Source: Alkalimarinus alittae (GTDB taxonomy: Bacteria; Pseudomonadota; Gammaproteobacteria; Pseudomonadales; Oleiphilaceae). From it: a stretch of DNA of 64,000 nucleotides. A program made the translations under genes and the position numbers. Below the pieces are notes generated by a model. That model searched no databases and was not told the DNA's origin. It saw only the letters and a program-made list of their open reading frames with translations. The stretch covers positions 3,454,501-3,518,500 of the forward strand of contig NZ_CP100390.1 in assembly GCF_026016465.1 (NCBI RefSeq), in the 5' to 3' direction. This document shows, in pieces, positions 47,593-57,032 of the stretch. How positions within the stretch are numbered: position 1 is the first letter of the stretch; each line of letters starts with the position of its first letter.

Positions 47593-48015
47593 ATGTCTTA
47601 TCTATCGCTATTTATATCAGCCTTTGTTGCCGCCACACTACTTCCATTCTATTCAGAGGTTATTTTAGGCGTGATGCTCGTGAATGGAGCTAACCCTTTA
47701 TGGCTTTGGCTCAGTGCGACCTGTGGCAACACATTAGGCTCTTGGGTTAACTGGTTGCTCGGCCGATACTTACTCCACTTTCAACATAAAAAATGGTTTC
47801 CTTTCAAACCAGAGAGTTTAAATAAAGCTCAGAACAGCTTTAAGAAGTACGGCCTATGGAGCCTTCTTTTTGCTTGGTTACCGATAATTGGTGACCCAAT
47901 TACATTTGTGGCCGGCATTATGAAGGTACGCGTACTCCCCTTTTTGGTACTGGTATTTATCGGTAAAGGCGCACGCTACGGCATCGTCATCGCACTAGCC
48001 AGCCAAGTCAATTAA
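47593..48015 (+). CDS. yqaA: YqaA-like DedA/SNARE-associated membrane protein
   Basis: I chose ATG 47593; the TTG at 47584 is the other option. The 140-residue product has about four membrane helices (SLFISAFVAATLLPFYSEV, then ANPLWLWLSATCGNTLGSWVNWLLGRYL) and the conserved GDPITFVAG motif. It matches the short YqaA branch of the DedA superfamily, which moves undecaprenyl phosphate or phospholipids across the membrane in other bacteria; this branch's role is not proved. The preceding gene ends 44 bases upstream on the same strand. Confidence 0.88.
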   Translation: MSYLSLFISAFVAATLLPFYSEVILGVMLVNGANPLWLWLSATCGNTLGSWVNWLLGRYLLHFQHKKWFPFKPESLNKAQNSFKKYGLWSLLFAWLPIIGDPITFVAGIMKVRVLPFLVLVFIGKGARYGIVIALASQVN

Positions 48016-48099
48016 CGCTTTTGCCTTGTAATACAGCGCGCGGCAACTAACCTGATATCAAACGGATTTTTCAAATAACCTCTATAAACACTCAATGCC

Positions 48100-49137
48100 A
48101 TGAATAGTTCACAAGATCATCACACTACACTTGCAACAGCCGTAGCGGTGCTAAAGCAAACCATACAGAGTTACGGTTTAGATTTTGACGCTATATCACT
48201 AAAAGCAGGCATACAACCTTCCGATGTTTATGATCCTGGCAACCGAATACCGGTAACAAAAATTCAAAAGATATGGAAAATAGCAGCTGAAGAAACGCAA
48301 GACGATGCATTTGGCCTCGCCTATGCCTCTTATTTTCAGCCCGCGGTTTTACATGGTTTAGGGCTTGCTTGGCTAACAAGCTCTACATTAAAAGACAGTC
48401 TTAACCGTTTGGTTCGTTATCAGCGAGTACTTTCAACGGTGACGCGCTTTTCATTAGAGGAGAACAAAAATAGCTACTGCATCGTGCTTGACCATGAACA
48501 GCTAGACAGAGACCTCGAAGACATTACTGCCGATGCGGTTATCTGCAGTTTTTACAAAATGTGTAAAATCAGTATGGGGCCTTTAATCGTTCCAAAATCA
48601 GTATCGATGAAACGTCCTCAACCGTCTTGCCAAGATCGCCTTAATGCTTTCTTTGGTATTGAGATAGCGTTCAACTCAGCTCGTAACTGTATTGTGTTTG
48701 ACCGACAATTTATGGAAACCATTCAGCCGGCCGCTAATGCCAACCTAGCAAGAATGAATGACCAAATTGTGATTGATTACTTAAAAAAGCTAAACAAAGA
48801 AGATATTGAGATTCAAGTTCAATCGACGCTAATAGAGCAGTTACCAAGCGGCGTACCTAGCCAAAAAGAAACCGCGTCAGCGCTTAATATGAGTATCAGA
48901 AACTTGCAAAGACGCTTGCACGAAAAAGGCTCTAGCTTCAAAAAACTTCTTAACCGAACACGTGAAGAGCTCGCCGTTAACTACCTCAAAGAGTCAGAGA
49001 AGCCCATTATTGAAATTGGTTTTCTACTGGGGTACGTTGATGCATCAAACTTTGCGAGAGCATTCCGCCGCTGGCAGGGTGTTTCACCTCAGCAATATCG
49101 TCGCGACCAACACCAAAAGGTGTGTGGCATTAACTGA
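48100..49137 (+). CDS. AraC-family transcriptional regulator (OruR-like)
   Basis: The 345-residue protein has an N-terminal 'arabinose-binding'-like domain (about 1-215) and a C-terminal double HTH (AraC) at about 255-340, with KETASALNMSIRNLQRRLHEKGSSFKKLLN and EIGFLLGYVDASNFARAFRRWQGVSPQQYRR (core GYVDASNFARAFRRW). This domain pair is common to regulators of catabolic or stress genes. No catabolic operon lies next to it; the closest gene downstream is lpxC, and it could control that gene, which is a guess from position. Confidence 0.9.
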   Translation: MNSSQDHHTTLATAVAVLKQTIQSYGLDFDAISLKAGIQPSDVYDPGNRIPVTKIQKIWKIAAEETQDDAFGLAYASYFQPAVLHGLGLAWLTSSTLKDSLNRLVRYQRVLSTVTRFSLEENKNSYCIVLDHEQLDRDLEDITADAVICSFYKMCKISMGPLIVPKSVSMKRPQPSCQDRLNAFFGIEIAFNSARNCIVFDRQFMETIQPAANANLARMNDQIVIDYLKKLNKEDIEIQVQSTLIEQLPSGVPSQKETASALNMSIRNLQRRLHEKGSSFKKLLNRTREELAVNYLKESEKPIIEIGFLLGYVDASNFARAFRRWQGVSPQQYRRDQHQKVCGIN

Positions 49138-49216
49138 ATGGTGATTGGCGCATAGTGACCCGCACGCGTTGACTTCTCTTTGTAAGATAGCAACCTATCA
49201 AAAGAGGAGTTTTAGA

Positions 49217-50197
49217 ATGAATGCACAAACATCTCACTATCAGACAACGATCGACAAACCTATTAGTTTTGTAGGCATTGGTGTTCACTCCGCTGAAGTC
49301 GCTATCCTAACGCTAAAACCTAGTAACGATACTCGCGGCATTGTGTTCAAACGCATGGACGTCCCCCTTGAAAAAAGAGATATATTAGCTCGGCAATATA
49401 ATGTCAGTAATACAATTCTATCAACCACGTTGACGAATGAATTTGGCACCTCTATTTCTACGGTAGAGCATTTAATGGCTGCACTTTACGGCTGCGGTAT
49501 CGATAATGTAATTGTTGAAATAGACGGCCCAGAAATTCCAATACTAGATGGTAGCGCAAGAGATTTTGTTATCAATATCGAGCAAGCGGGTGTACGCATA
49601 CTCGAAAAAGAACGGTCTGTGCTATGGGTTCAACGTAGAGTTGAGGTATCTAATGGCGATAAAAGAGCCGTATTACTACCGAGTTTAACTCAGTCATTTT
49701 CAGTTAGTTTAGACTTCCAAGGGACGTTAATTGGAGAGCAGTATTATCGCTACGACACCAGCAGCTCAAATTTCAAAGACCAGATAGCCAACGCAAGAAC
49801 ATTTGGTTTTTCACATCAGGTTGACGCGTTAAAAGCAGCCGGTTATATCAAAGGCGGGTTGTTGAGCAACGCTATTCTGGTTAATAAAAACGTTATCGTT
49901 AACCAAGAGCCACTCCGTTATAAAACCGAGTTTGCCCGCCACAAAGTTCTGGACGCCATAGGTGACCTCGCGCTTTCTGGCTACCCTATTATTGCGGATT
50001 ATCACTCACATAAAGGGGGGCATGAGTTAAACCATAAGTTGGTTTCAAAGTTAATGTCTGATCAAAGAAATTGGCGATTGATGACCTATACGGAGTACAC
50101 CGATCTAGTAGGCCCAAGATCTACTAATGAGAACAAACTCACGGACGCAGTATCTACAGATCGCGGCAAGGAAAAAGTCTTAAGCCAAGTCCTTTAA
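49217..50197 (+). CDS. lpxC: UDP-3-O-acyl-N-acetylglucosamine deacetylase (LpxC), probably a second copy
   Basis: AAAGAGGAG lies before ATG 49217 (MNAQTSHYQTT), so the frame opening at 49145 is rejected. The 326-residue product has both LpxC domains: IGVHSAEVAILTLKP, then zinc motif VEHLMAAL with E84 and H85, GPEIPILDGSA, and in domain II ARHKVLDAIGDL and HKGGHELNHKL for the other ligand His/Asp and the catalytic His. LpxC makes the first committed step of lipid A synthesis. The gammaproteobacterial gene normally lies at the end of the dcw cluster after ftsZ. This one lies alone after an AraC gene and its sequence is divergent, so it may be a paralog. The canonical copy would be elsewhere. 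Confidence 0.88.
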   Translation: MNAQTSHYQTTIDKPISFVGIGVHSAEVAILTLKPSNDTRGIVFKRMDVPLEKRDILARQYNVSNTILSTTLTNEFGTSISTVEHLMAALYGCGIDNVIVEIDGPEIPILDGSARDFVINIEQAGVRILEKERSVLWVQRRVEVSNGDKRAVLLPSLTQSFSVSLDFQGTLIGEQYYRYDTSSSNFKDQIANARTFGFSHQVDALKAAGYIKGGLLSNAILVNKNVIVNQEPLRYKTEFARHKVLDAIGDLALSGYPIIADYHSHKGGHELNHKLVSKLMSDQRNWRLMTYTEYTDLVGPRSTNENKLTDAVSTDRGKEKVLSQVL

Positions 50198-50204
50198 AGC
50201 GACG

Positions 50205-51203
50205 TTAGGCTTCCTCTTGCTGAAGTAGCCGTTTTAACTTTTCAACGCCGTCTAACTGCGTAATGTCGTCACCCAATAGCTGTTCTAGTGCCGAGACGTC
50301 ACAACAGTGATTAAACCCGATTGACTGCAATTGGGTTGCGGCTGACTCAGCAATGGTATGTGGAATCCACTTAATTAGCCCTGGTAACCAAACAGGTAAA
50401 GGGAGGGTTTTGACCCTATTATTAATGCCTTTTACAGACCTAATTTCAGAGAACATTTGCTGAAATGATACCGGCCTTTTGTAGGCCACATTGAGCGCAC
50501 AGCGGATAGGTTGCTCTGTTATTGAGTCATGATTGTCAGCCGTTACATCTTGCTTTTCAACGGCTATTTTTCTGCTTAATTTAACCACGACCTGAGCATA
50601 GTCTTCAACCGTAATCACTGAATACTGTTGATCACCGTTCCCTACTCTAACTCCCAGCCGTGATAGTAATATCAAGCCTTTCATCAATAACGAATCGGAA
50701 GGACCTAAAATAAATCGAGGTCTGAGACAAAATGCCCACTTATCATCTCTAGACATGGTCTCAATAATAAGTTGCTCGGCTTGTGCTCTCGATCGCTCCA
50801 ACGCTGTTTCTGGCTGAACAAGCTCTGACTCCACAACCCCTACATTAGAGCGACTACCTTGAATTGACAGCGTGCTGCCATAGATGACACCCAACGTATT
50901 GCCGTTACATCCTTGCAGAAGATTATGAGTGCCCAATACGTTGGTTTCATAAAAGCCTGTTTTAAGAAAATCGACTTGTTTGATTCCAAAGTGAATAAGC
51001 AGATGCGGCTCTTCAAAAAACAGATTACCGGGGAGGTCAGGTAGGTTTCCTTCAATCACCTCAACAAAATCACGGGGCGGAAAGACCTTATCTTTTTTTA
51101 CCAACGCTCTAACCGCCACAGTGCCCGCAGGCAGCAGCGCAAGTTGGTCAAGAATAGCCTGACCTACATAACCCGTTGCACCGGTTAAAACCACTCTTAG
51201 CAT
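50205..51203 (-). CDS. NAD-dependent epimerase/dehydratase family protein
   Basis: The 332-residue protein starts with the Rossmann motif LTGATGYVGQAILDQL and has LVQPETALERSRAQAEQ and the extended short-chain dehydrogenase fold. The usual YxxxK is not clear, so the catalytic role is open. The sequence resembles the NAD-epimerase/3-beta-hydroxysteroid dehydrogenase-like group. The ATG overlaps the stop of the ABC1-kinase gene (TAATG), so the two are translationally coupled. It converges with lpxC seven bases away. Confidence 0.85.
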   Translation of the reverse strand: MLRVVLTGATGYVGQAILDQLALLPAGTVAVRALVKKDKVFPPRDFVEVIEGNLPDLPGNLFFEEPHLLIHFGIKQVDFLKTGFYETNVLGTHNLLQGCNGNTLGVIYGSTLSIQGSRSNVGVVESELVQPETALERSRAQAEQLIIETMSRDDKWAFCLRPRFILGPSDSLLMKGLILLSRLGVRVGNGDQQYSVITVEDYAQVVVKLSRKIAVEKQDVTADNHDSITEQPIRCALNVAYKRPVSFQQMFSEIRSVKGINNRVKTLPLPVWLPGLIKWIPHTIAESAATQLQSIGFNHCCDVSALEQLLGDDITQLDGVEKLKRLLQQEEA

Positions 51204-52600
51204 TATTGATTCTCAAACCGTTTTAGATAAGGTTTTAGTATATCTCGCCCATTAAACTCAGCCCCCAAAACCGATATAAAGGTATAAACGCCGACTAGTT
51301 TGCGGTTTAAAAACACAAACTCTTTCGGTGGGATTTTAAAGTAGCGACTTATCGCCGACATCGCGGCCCGCTTTGCAATACGCGTAGGCAGATCACTTTG
51401 CTGCCAGCGATACTCTCCTTGATCATTTAGTGCATAATCGGGCACTTCTATGTCACGCTCAGCCAAAGGCTCGAGTACAGCCATACATACGCCACCAAAC
51501 TCTTCGAGCACTTTCTCTGGCCAATCATCATGCATGAAATGGAGTTTAATTCCGCCCGCTATAACGCGCTTTAAATCTCGGGTATAGGAGGCGTAGATCA
51601 TGTCGCATACAGGGTCGATAAATGCGTCTGGGTATTTTTGTACTGCACCAAAATCAAGCAAGACAATTCTATCGTCTGCATGCTCGTCGTCTGCAAGCCT
51701 AATTCTATAATTGCCGAAATTAGGGTCTGTTTGTATTTCTTTCCAGATAAACAACTCTTTTAAAAATAACTCTAACGCGCCCACCGCTAGTTTATTTCGC
51801 CGCGCTTGGGGTAACGTCAACACTTGCTCATTCGATACTGTCAAACCAGGCTCATAAGACGTCGCCATAACATGCGGCGTTGAGTATTCAAGCAGTATTT
51901 CGGGTACGATGAAACGATCATCGTCTTGCAACATCTCTCCAAATCGTCGGGTTGTTTCTGCTTCGAGCGTATAGTCGACTTCTCGATGCATCATCGCTCT
52001 TACTTCTTCTAACCACTCGTCAAAATCACGAGTAAACGACACGAGCTTTGCTAACTTTAGAAGCTGCGCGACGGCATTCAAGTCAGAATCAACGGCATCC
52101 GCCACACCCGGATATTGAATCTTCAGACAGATTTCTTTACCGTCTGACTTACGCCTAGCGCGATGTACCTGGCCCAATGATGCGGCCCCGATAGACTGCT
52201 GCTGAATCACTAATTCATCTAATGTTTTATCGCCTAGTTCAAGGCGCAGAACCTTTTCTATCGCAGGCCACTCAAGCGCTGTGGTTTGGTCTTCAAGTGT
52301 ATGTAATGCTTCTGTGACTTCAGTCGGTAAGAAATGCTCGCCATAAAGCGCCATTACTTGGCCTATTTTGACCACGCTACCTTTTAGTTTGCCAAGCTCT
52401 TTCACTAAGAATTCGGCCTGTTTAGAGAGCATGTCTTTGCGCCGTTCTAACCGTTTATCTTTACTGGTAAACACATTAGCTGCCACATGGCCTGCCATTC
52501 GAGTGCTGGCAAATAGCCCTGCTTTAGTAAGGCTTAATCGTCGCTCAAAACTACCCGTTTTTATACGAGTAACGGTTCCGTTTTTTTTATCGTCTGCCAT
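51203..52600 (-). CDS. ABC1/AarF (UbiB-family) atypical kinase
   Basis: The 465-residue protein has the ABC1 family's KxGQ motif (SVVKIGQVMALYGEHFLP), the A-rich loop (IGAASLGQVHRARRKSDGKEICLKIQYPG; core GAASLGQVHRA), a QTDPNFGNYRI catalytic segment and the DFG motif VLLDFGAVQ. UbiB, another family member, is tied to ubiquinone synthesis; this protein is shorter than UbiB (~545) and lacks its C-terminal helices, so it is a UbiB relative and not UbiB itself. The coupled epimerase gene downstream is probably its functional partner. Confidence 0.88.
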   Translation of the reverse strand: MADDKKNGTVTRIKTGSFERRLSLTKAGLFASTRMAGHVAANVFTSKDKRLERRKDMLSKQAEFLVKELGKLKGSVVKIGQVMALYGEHFLPTEVTEALHTLEDQTTALEWPAIEKVLRLELGDKTLDELVIQQQSIGAASLGQVHRARRKSDGKEICLKIQYPGVADAVDSDLNAVAQLLKLAKLVSFTRDFDEWLEEVRAMMHREVDYTLEAETTRRFGEMLQDDDRFIVPEILLEYSTPHVMATSYEPGLTVSNEQVLTLPQARRNKLAVGALELFLKELFIWKEIQTDPNFGNYRIRLADDEHADDRIVLLDFGAVQKYPDAFIDPVCDMIYASYTRDLKRVIAGGIKLHFMHDDWPEKVLEEFGGVCMAVLEPLAERDIEVPDYALNDQGEYRWQQSDLPTRIAKRAAMSAISRYFKIPPKEFVFLNRKLVGVYTFISVLGAEFNGRDILKPYLKRFENQ

Positions 52601-52650
52601 TGTTAACTAACTTCAGCTATGTCCATTTTATAAGTGAATAAAGACTACGG

Positions 52651-53649
52651 TTAGCTCACTTTTTCGCCATGAGCCTGCTTATCTGCATGGTAAGACGAGC
52701 GCACCATTGGCCCACTGGCGACATGTTTAAAGCCCATCGCCCGCGCTTTATCTGCCAACGCATCAAATTCTGCAGGTGTTACGAACCGCTCTAGTTTTAA
52801 ATGATCTCGACTCGGCTGCAAATATTGGCCTAGTGTCAACATATCAACATCATGACGACGAAGATCTTCCATCACCTGCTCAACTTCGGCGATTTCTTCA
52901 CCGATACCCAGCATTAAACCGGACTTAGTTAGTACGTGTGGAGCCCGCGCTTTATACTCTTTTAGTAGTTTTAATGACCACTCATAATCTGAGCCTGGTC
53001 GAACCTTACGATACAAGCTCGGCACGGTTTCAAGGTTGTGATTGAATACATCAGGAGGCGTCTGCTCCATGATATCGAGCGCAACGTCCATTCGCCCTCT
53101 AAAATCGGGTACCAATACTTCTATTTCAATATTAGGGCTTAATACGCGCGTTTCTCTAATGCAGTCGACAAAGTGGCCCGCACCGCCATCTCTTAAATCA
53201 TCGCGATCAACAGAGGTAATCACAACGTAACGCAGCCCCATATCCGCAATTGCTTCTGCTAGTTGTGTTGGTTCGTTTTGGTCAAGCGGCTTTGGCCGAC
53301 CATGAGCAACATCACAAAAAGGGCAGCGACGGGTGCAAATGTCGCCCATAATCATAAATGTGGCGGTACCACCACCAAAACACTCACCCAAATTTGGGCA
53401 AGACGCTTCTTCGCATACCGTGTGTAATTTATGCTTTCTGAGTTTTTTCTTAATTTCGTCAATTCGAGGGGTCGCCGGAACACGTACACGTATCCAATCT
53501 GGCTTACGAGGCATTTTATCAGTCGCGATAACTTTCACCGGTATGCGGGCAACCTTCTCTGCCCCGCGTAACTTTACACCGGTCTCTACGCGCCTACTTT
53601 TTGCGGCTTCAGCTTTTTCTGTGCTCGTGCTATTTTCCGACTCTTTCAT
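52651..53649 (-). CDS. lipA: Lipoyl synthase
   Basis: The 332-residue radical-SAM protein has the auxiliary cluster motif [13 protein letters not shown] and the radical-SAM motif [13 protein letters not shown]. It inserts two sulfur atoms into octanoyl-lipoyl domains of 2-oxoacid dehydrogenases. The N-terminus is extended by about 30 charged residues, as in many gammaproteobacterial LipA proteins. It lies downstream of lipB on the same strand, 24 bases away, as in E. coli. Confidence 0.97.
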   Translation of the reverse strand: MKESENSTSTEKAEAAKSRRVETGVKLRGAEKVARIPVKVIATDKMPRKPDWIRVRVPATPRIDEIKKKLRKHKLHTVCEEASCPNLGECFGGGTATFMIMGDICTRRCPFCDVAHGRPKPLDQNEPTQLAEAIADMGLRYVVITSVDRDDLRDGGAGHFVDCIRETRVLSPNIEIEVLVPDFRGRMDVALDIMEQTPPDVFNHNLETVPSLYRKVRPGSDYEWSLKLLKEYKARAPHVLTKSGLMLGIGEEIAEVEQVMEDLRRHDVDMLTLGQYLQPSRDHLKLERFVTPAEFDALADKARAMGFKHVASGPMVRSSYHADKQAHGEKVS

Positions 53650-53672
53650 TGTTCAACTCATTCCGCTCGTTC

Positions 53673-54404
53673 TTAAAATTCAGGTAGCTGATGGCTATGA
53701 TTCACTGATTCATACCCAAATGCCGTCGCTAGTTTCGACTGTAATATGCCGGCCACATGATCAATCAACGCTTGACCTTGCAATGAAGAAGGCTGCACCT
53801 CATCTATCGCATCTCGTTTACTTAACGCACTTAGCTGCACTATTTCCATCCCCTGATACCCACAAGGGTTTATACGAGAAAAAGGCTCTAAGTCCATATC
53901 AATATTGATACTTAAGCCGTGAAAGGAGCGCCCTTTTCTAATTCTCAACCCTAACGAGGCTATTTTCGCCTCGCCAACGTAAACGCCTGGCGCATCTGGC
54001 CGTGCCGCTGCCTTAACGCCATACAGCAACAGCGTGTCGACAATCGCTTGCTCAATTAATGAGACTAACGCACGCGCCCCCATATTACGCCGTTTAATAT
54101 CCACCATAATATAGGCGATGAGTTGGCCTGGACCATGATAAGTTACCTGCCCGCCTCTATCGACTTGTACAACGGGAATATCACCGGGATAAAGAACATG
54201 CTCTGCTTTACCCGCCTGCCCTTGCGTAAAGACTGGGGGGTGCTGTAACAGCCAAATTTCATCATTCGTTTCGTCGTTACGGTCATCGGTAAACGACTTC
54301 ATGGCCTCCCATACGGGTGTATAATTAACAACACCGAGAGACCGCACAATCAATGATTGCTTTGCGTTAGGCTGAGGCGGCTGATCTAGTGCGTCAGAAG
54401 ACAT
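53673..54404 (-). CDS. lipB: Octanoyl-transferase LipB
   Basis: The 243-residue product has the LipB signature [20 protein letters not shown] and the [20 protein letters not shown] motif (core [12 protein letters not shown]), and the catalytic Cys in [11 protein letters not shown]. It moves octanoate from acyl-carrier protein to lipoyl domains, which lipA then thiolates. Between ybeD (ten bases upstream) and lipA, in the standard order. The C-terminus is ordinary. Confidence 0.96.
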   Translation of the reverse strand: MSSDALDQPPQPNAKQSLIVRSLGVVNYTPVWEAMKSFTDDRNDETNDEIWLLQHPPVFTQGQAGKAEHVLYPGDIPVVQVDRGGQVTYHGPGQLIAYIMVDIKRRNMGARALVSLIEQAIVDTLLLYGVKAAARPDAPGVYVGEAKIASLGLRIRKGRSFHGLSINIDMDLEPFSRINPCGYQGMEIVQLSALSKRDAIDEVQPSSLQGQALIDHVAGILQSKLATAFGYESVNHSHQLPEF

Positions 54405-54414
54405 TCAAGTTATC

Positions 54415-54684
54415 CTAAATAACCATCGTCACACGACCACTCGCTTTTAAATCTTCAAAAAGATTTTCAAGTTGGTCCTTACCCGTTGCTATGATCCAGA
54501 GCCTAACGGATACAAATTTTCCGTTACGACTAGCATTAATGTCTACTCGCTCAAGATCTATCCCTGGGGCATGCACTGAAATGGTTTCAATTACAAACTC
54601 TTGAAAGTCAGGCGCGGCTTTACCAATGACTTTTATTGGATAATCACAAGGAAACTCTATTTTAGGGGCTTCAGGCTGACTCAT
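54415..54684 (-). CDS. ybeD: YbeD/DUF493 family protein
   Basis: The 89-residue product matches E. coli YbeD: IEFPCDYPIKVIGKAAPDFQ, IDLERVDINASRNGKFVSVR. The family has a ferredoxin-like fold and no proved function, though it is always next to the lip genes in Gammaproteobacteria. It lies just upstream of lipB and is likely co-transcribed. Confidence 0.93.
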   Translation of the reverse strand: MSQPEAPKIEFPCDYPIKVIGKAAPDFQEFVIETISVHAPGIDLERVDINASRNGKFVSVRLWIIATGKDQLENLFEDLKASGRVTMVI

Positions 54685-54779
54685 ATTACTGCACCTATCT
54701 TAAATAAATCGTGAGCGGTTAAGGCTCACATAACTATAACTTATATGGTGAACACACATCTAACAGACTCGCACTCGCT

Positions 54780-55640
54780 TTATCGAGTAAATATACGCTT
54801 TTTATTCGTTTGATAGTGTTCAGCCATCACTTTCCATAACATACCTGGCTTTCCATCTCCGACAACGCGTCCATTCAGCGCTATCACTGGAACAACCTCG
54901 CGAGTGGAGCTACTCACCCATATTTCATCGGCGTCTTCAAGAAACTCAACCGTCATCGCTATTTCTTGAAACGGCATCTGGTGCTCCAATGCGAGCCCAA
55001 TAATTATATCACGAGTAATACCACCCAGATTCTGGGCATCATTTACTGGGGTATAGATTGTACCATTTTTAACGGCAAAGACATTCGCTGAGGTGCACTC
55101 TGTAATGAAATTATCACGCACCAAAATAGTTTCTTGCGCTCCTGCATCTGCAGCCTGCTGTTTTAGCAGTATATTTGGGAGTAATGATATTGCCTTAATA
55201 TCACATCGGCTCCAGCGTATATCTGGGGCGGTAATGGCACTTATCCCTTTCGCTTTGGTGGCATCAGCCGCTAGAGGCGATGCGATTGGGCTCACCATAG
55301 CAAAGATGGTCGGTTTAATCTCTGGCGGAAATGCATGATTACGGGTTTCATAGGCGCCCCGTGTAATCTGAAGATATACAGACAGGTCTCCGCCTCCGTT
55401 TTTGGCCACTAAATCATTCAGTAGTGACGCCCATTCTTCAATGGTTTGGCTTAGCGGGATACGTATTTCAGCAAGACTTCTTTGTAAGCGTGATAAATGC
55501 TCCTCTATACCAAATGAGATACCATTGTAATAGGGGATAACTTCGTAAACACCATCAGCAAAGAGGAAACCTCGATCAAGCGGGGAAATTCGAGCCTCTT
55601 CCAACGGCAAAAAAGTACCATTCAAAAACGCAATGCTCAT
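54780..55640 (-). CDS. dat: D-amino acid aminotransferase (class IV PLP)
   Basis: The 286-residue product starts IAFLNGTFLPLEEARISPLDRGFLFADGVYEVI, and has the PLP lysine in the DIKAISLLPN motif, as in D-alanine aminotransferase, and ECTSANVFAVKNGTIYTP. It probably interconverts D-alanine and D-glutamate or related D-amino acids. Its position between dacA and ybeD, among cell-wall genes, fits that. A branched-chain aminotransferase (IlvE) is the alternative because the two are close. A short hairpin lies just upstream of the ribosome site. Confidence 0.88.
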   Translation of the reverse strand: MSIAFLNGTFLPLEEARISPLDRGFLFADGVYEVIPYYNGISFGIEEHLSRLQRSLAEIRIPLSQTIEEWASLLNDLVAKNGGGDLSVYLQITRGAYETRNHAFPPEIKPTIFAMVSPIASPLAADATKAKGISAITAPDIRWSRCDIKAISLLPNILLKQQAADAGAQETILVRDNFITECTSANVFAVKNGTIYTPVNDAQNLGGITRDIIIGLALEHQMPFQEIAMTVEFLEDADEIWVSSSTREVVPVIALNGRVVGDGKPGMLWKVMAEHYQTNKKRIFTR

Positions 55641-55674
55641 TATCTCATTCCTTAAGGGAGGGCCCCCTTAAACA

Positions 55675-55702
55675 AAAAGAGAGACCCGAAGGTCTCTCTT
55701 TT
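55675..55702 (-). terminator. Intrinsic terminator after dacA
   Basis: A perfect 12-bp stem (AAAAGAGAGACC at 55675-55686, GGTCTCTCTTTT at 55691-55702) closes a CGAA loop. Read on the minus strand a T tract follows. It lies ~30 bases beyond the dacA stop and separates it from dat. Confidence 0.9.
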
Positions 55703-55730
55703 AGCTAATCAAGTAAGACGACTCTCGAGG

Positions 55731-56906
55731 TTACGAGAACAAACCAATAAAGAACAGCTTTATTAAGTCCCATATCCGCTTAAAGAACCCACCCTCTTCA
55801 ATCGGCTGTAACGCAATCAGCGGTTCATTGACAACTATTTCGCCATTTAGTGTCACCTTGACACGTCCAAATTCCTGCCCTGTGCTGACCGGTGCTTTTA
55901 TGACGCTATCAACATCTAGCACAGCCTCAAGATTACCCTTTTGGCCGCGAGGAATTGTGACCACCACATCTTTCGCAACCCCTAGATTTAGCACATCACT
56001 TTGACCACCCCAAACCTTACTATCAAGCAGCACTTGCCCGGTTTCATAAAGGTCATGGGTTTCATAGTAACGAAAGCCGTAATTTAACAACTTCTGAGTT
56101 TCTCTTGCTCTAGCTTCTTCGCTGGTGGTACCCATTACCACACTAATCAATCTCATATCATCACGTTTAGCTGAAGCCACTAAACAATAACCCGCTGCAT
56201 CAGTATGCCCTGTCTTCAGACCATCAACAGATTTGTCTCGCCATAACAGACGATTACGGTTAGGCTGACGAATATTGTTATAGGTGAAATATTTTTCAGA
56301 GTAGAGGCTATATTGCTCTGGAAAGTCCTGAATAATAGCCCGCGCCAAACGTGCTAAATCATATGCTGAAGAATAATGTTCATCAGACGGTAAGCCTGTT
56401 GCGTTAACAAAGTGGCTGCCCGACATACCGAGTATCTGAGCATGCTGATTCATCACGTCTGCGAATGCGCCTTCGCTGCCAGCAATATGCTCAGCAACGG
56501 CAACGCTCGCATCGTTACCCGACTGTATAACGATACCTTTTAAAATATCACTTAGGGGGACATGCGTTCCCTCTTTAATAAACATTTTAGAACCACCTGT
56601 ACGCCAAGCTTTGACACTTACCAGAACCTCATCGTCTGGGGTGACATTGCCTTGAGCCATTTCATACTCAACAATATAGGCGGTCATCATCTTTGTGAGA
56701 CTGGCAGGCGGCAACTGCTCTTTAGCATTCTCTTCAACAATTATCTCGCCGCTATTAGCATCCATAAGGATGTATGATTTAGCCGCAATTTGAGGTGGAG
56801 CGGGGATTAGCGCAGGCTGTGCCATAGAATATCCGCTAATAGACGCAAGCGCGGAGAACACAAAAAGTAAAGGCCAGAGCAAGTGTGGAACTTTCCGGGA
56901 TAACAT
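55731..56906 (-). CDS. dacA: D-alanyl-D-alanine carboxypeptidase (PBP5/6 family)
   Basis: The 391-residue product has a signal peptide ending near SGYSMAQ, then the penicillin-binding motifs S69-LTK72, SGND and KTGHTDAAG. A C-terminal amphipathic anchor (ILDLIKLFFIGLFS-like end: IWDLIKLFFIGLF) binds the membrane. It trims the terminal D-alanine of peptidoglycan peptides. The gene lies after rlpA in the standard cell-elongation cluster. Confidence 0.95.
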   Translation of the reverse strand: MLSRKVPHLLWPLLFVFSALASISGYSMAQPALIPAPPQIAAKSYILMDANSGEIIVEENAKEQLPPASLTKMMTAYIVEYEMAQGNVTPDDEVLVSVKAWRTGGSKMFIKEGTHVPLSDILKGIVIQSGNDASVAVAEHIAGSEGAFADVMNQHAQILGMSGSHFVNATGLPSDEHYSSAYDLARLARAIIQDFPEQYSLYSEKYFTYNNIRQPNRNRLLWRDKSVDGLKTGHTDAAGYCLVASAKRDDMRLISVVMGTTSEEARARETQKLLNYGFRYYETHDLYETGQVLLDSKVWGGQSDVLNLGVAKDVVVTIPRGQKGNLEAVLDVDSVIKAPVSTGQEFGRVKVTLNGEIVVNEPLIALQPIEEGGFFKRIWDLIKLFFIGLFS

Positions 56907-57032
56907 AGAGAAGACTCAATTAATTTAGTTTGATAAAAGATTTGCCCCTCATCCTGAGAGACGTATATAACTCGTGTGAAATATTACCTTATCCTAATGC
57001 AGGATTCACCCCGTTCTAGCGATTACTCATTA

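Noticed and set aside
49145..49216. Longer start for lpxC
   Set aside because: The upstream part lacks homology and the strong ribosome site belongs to ATG 49217.
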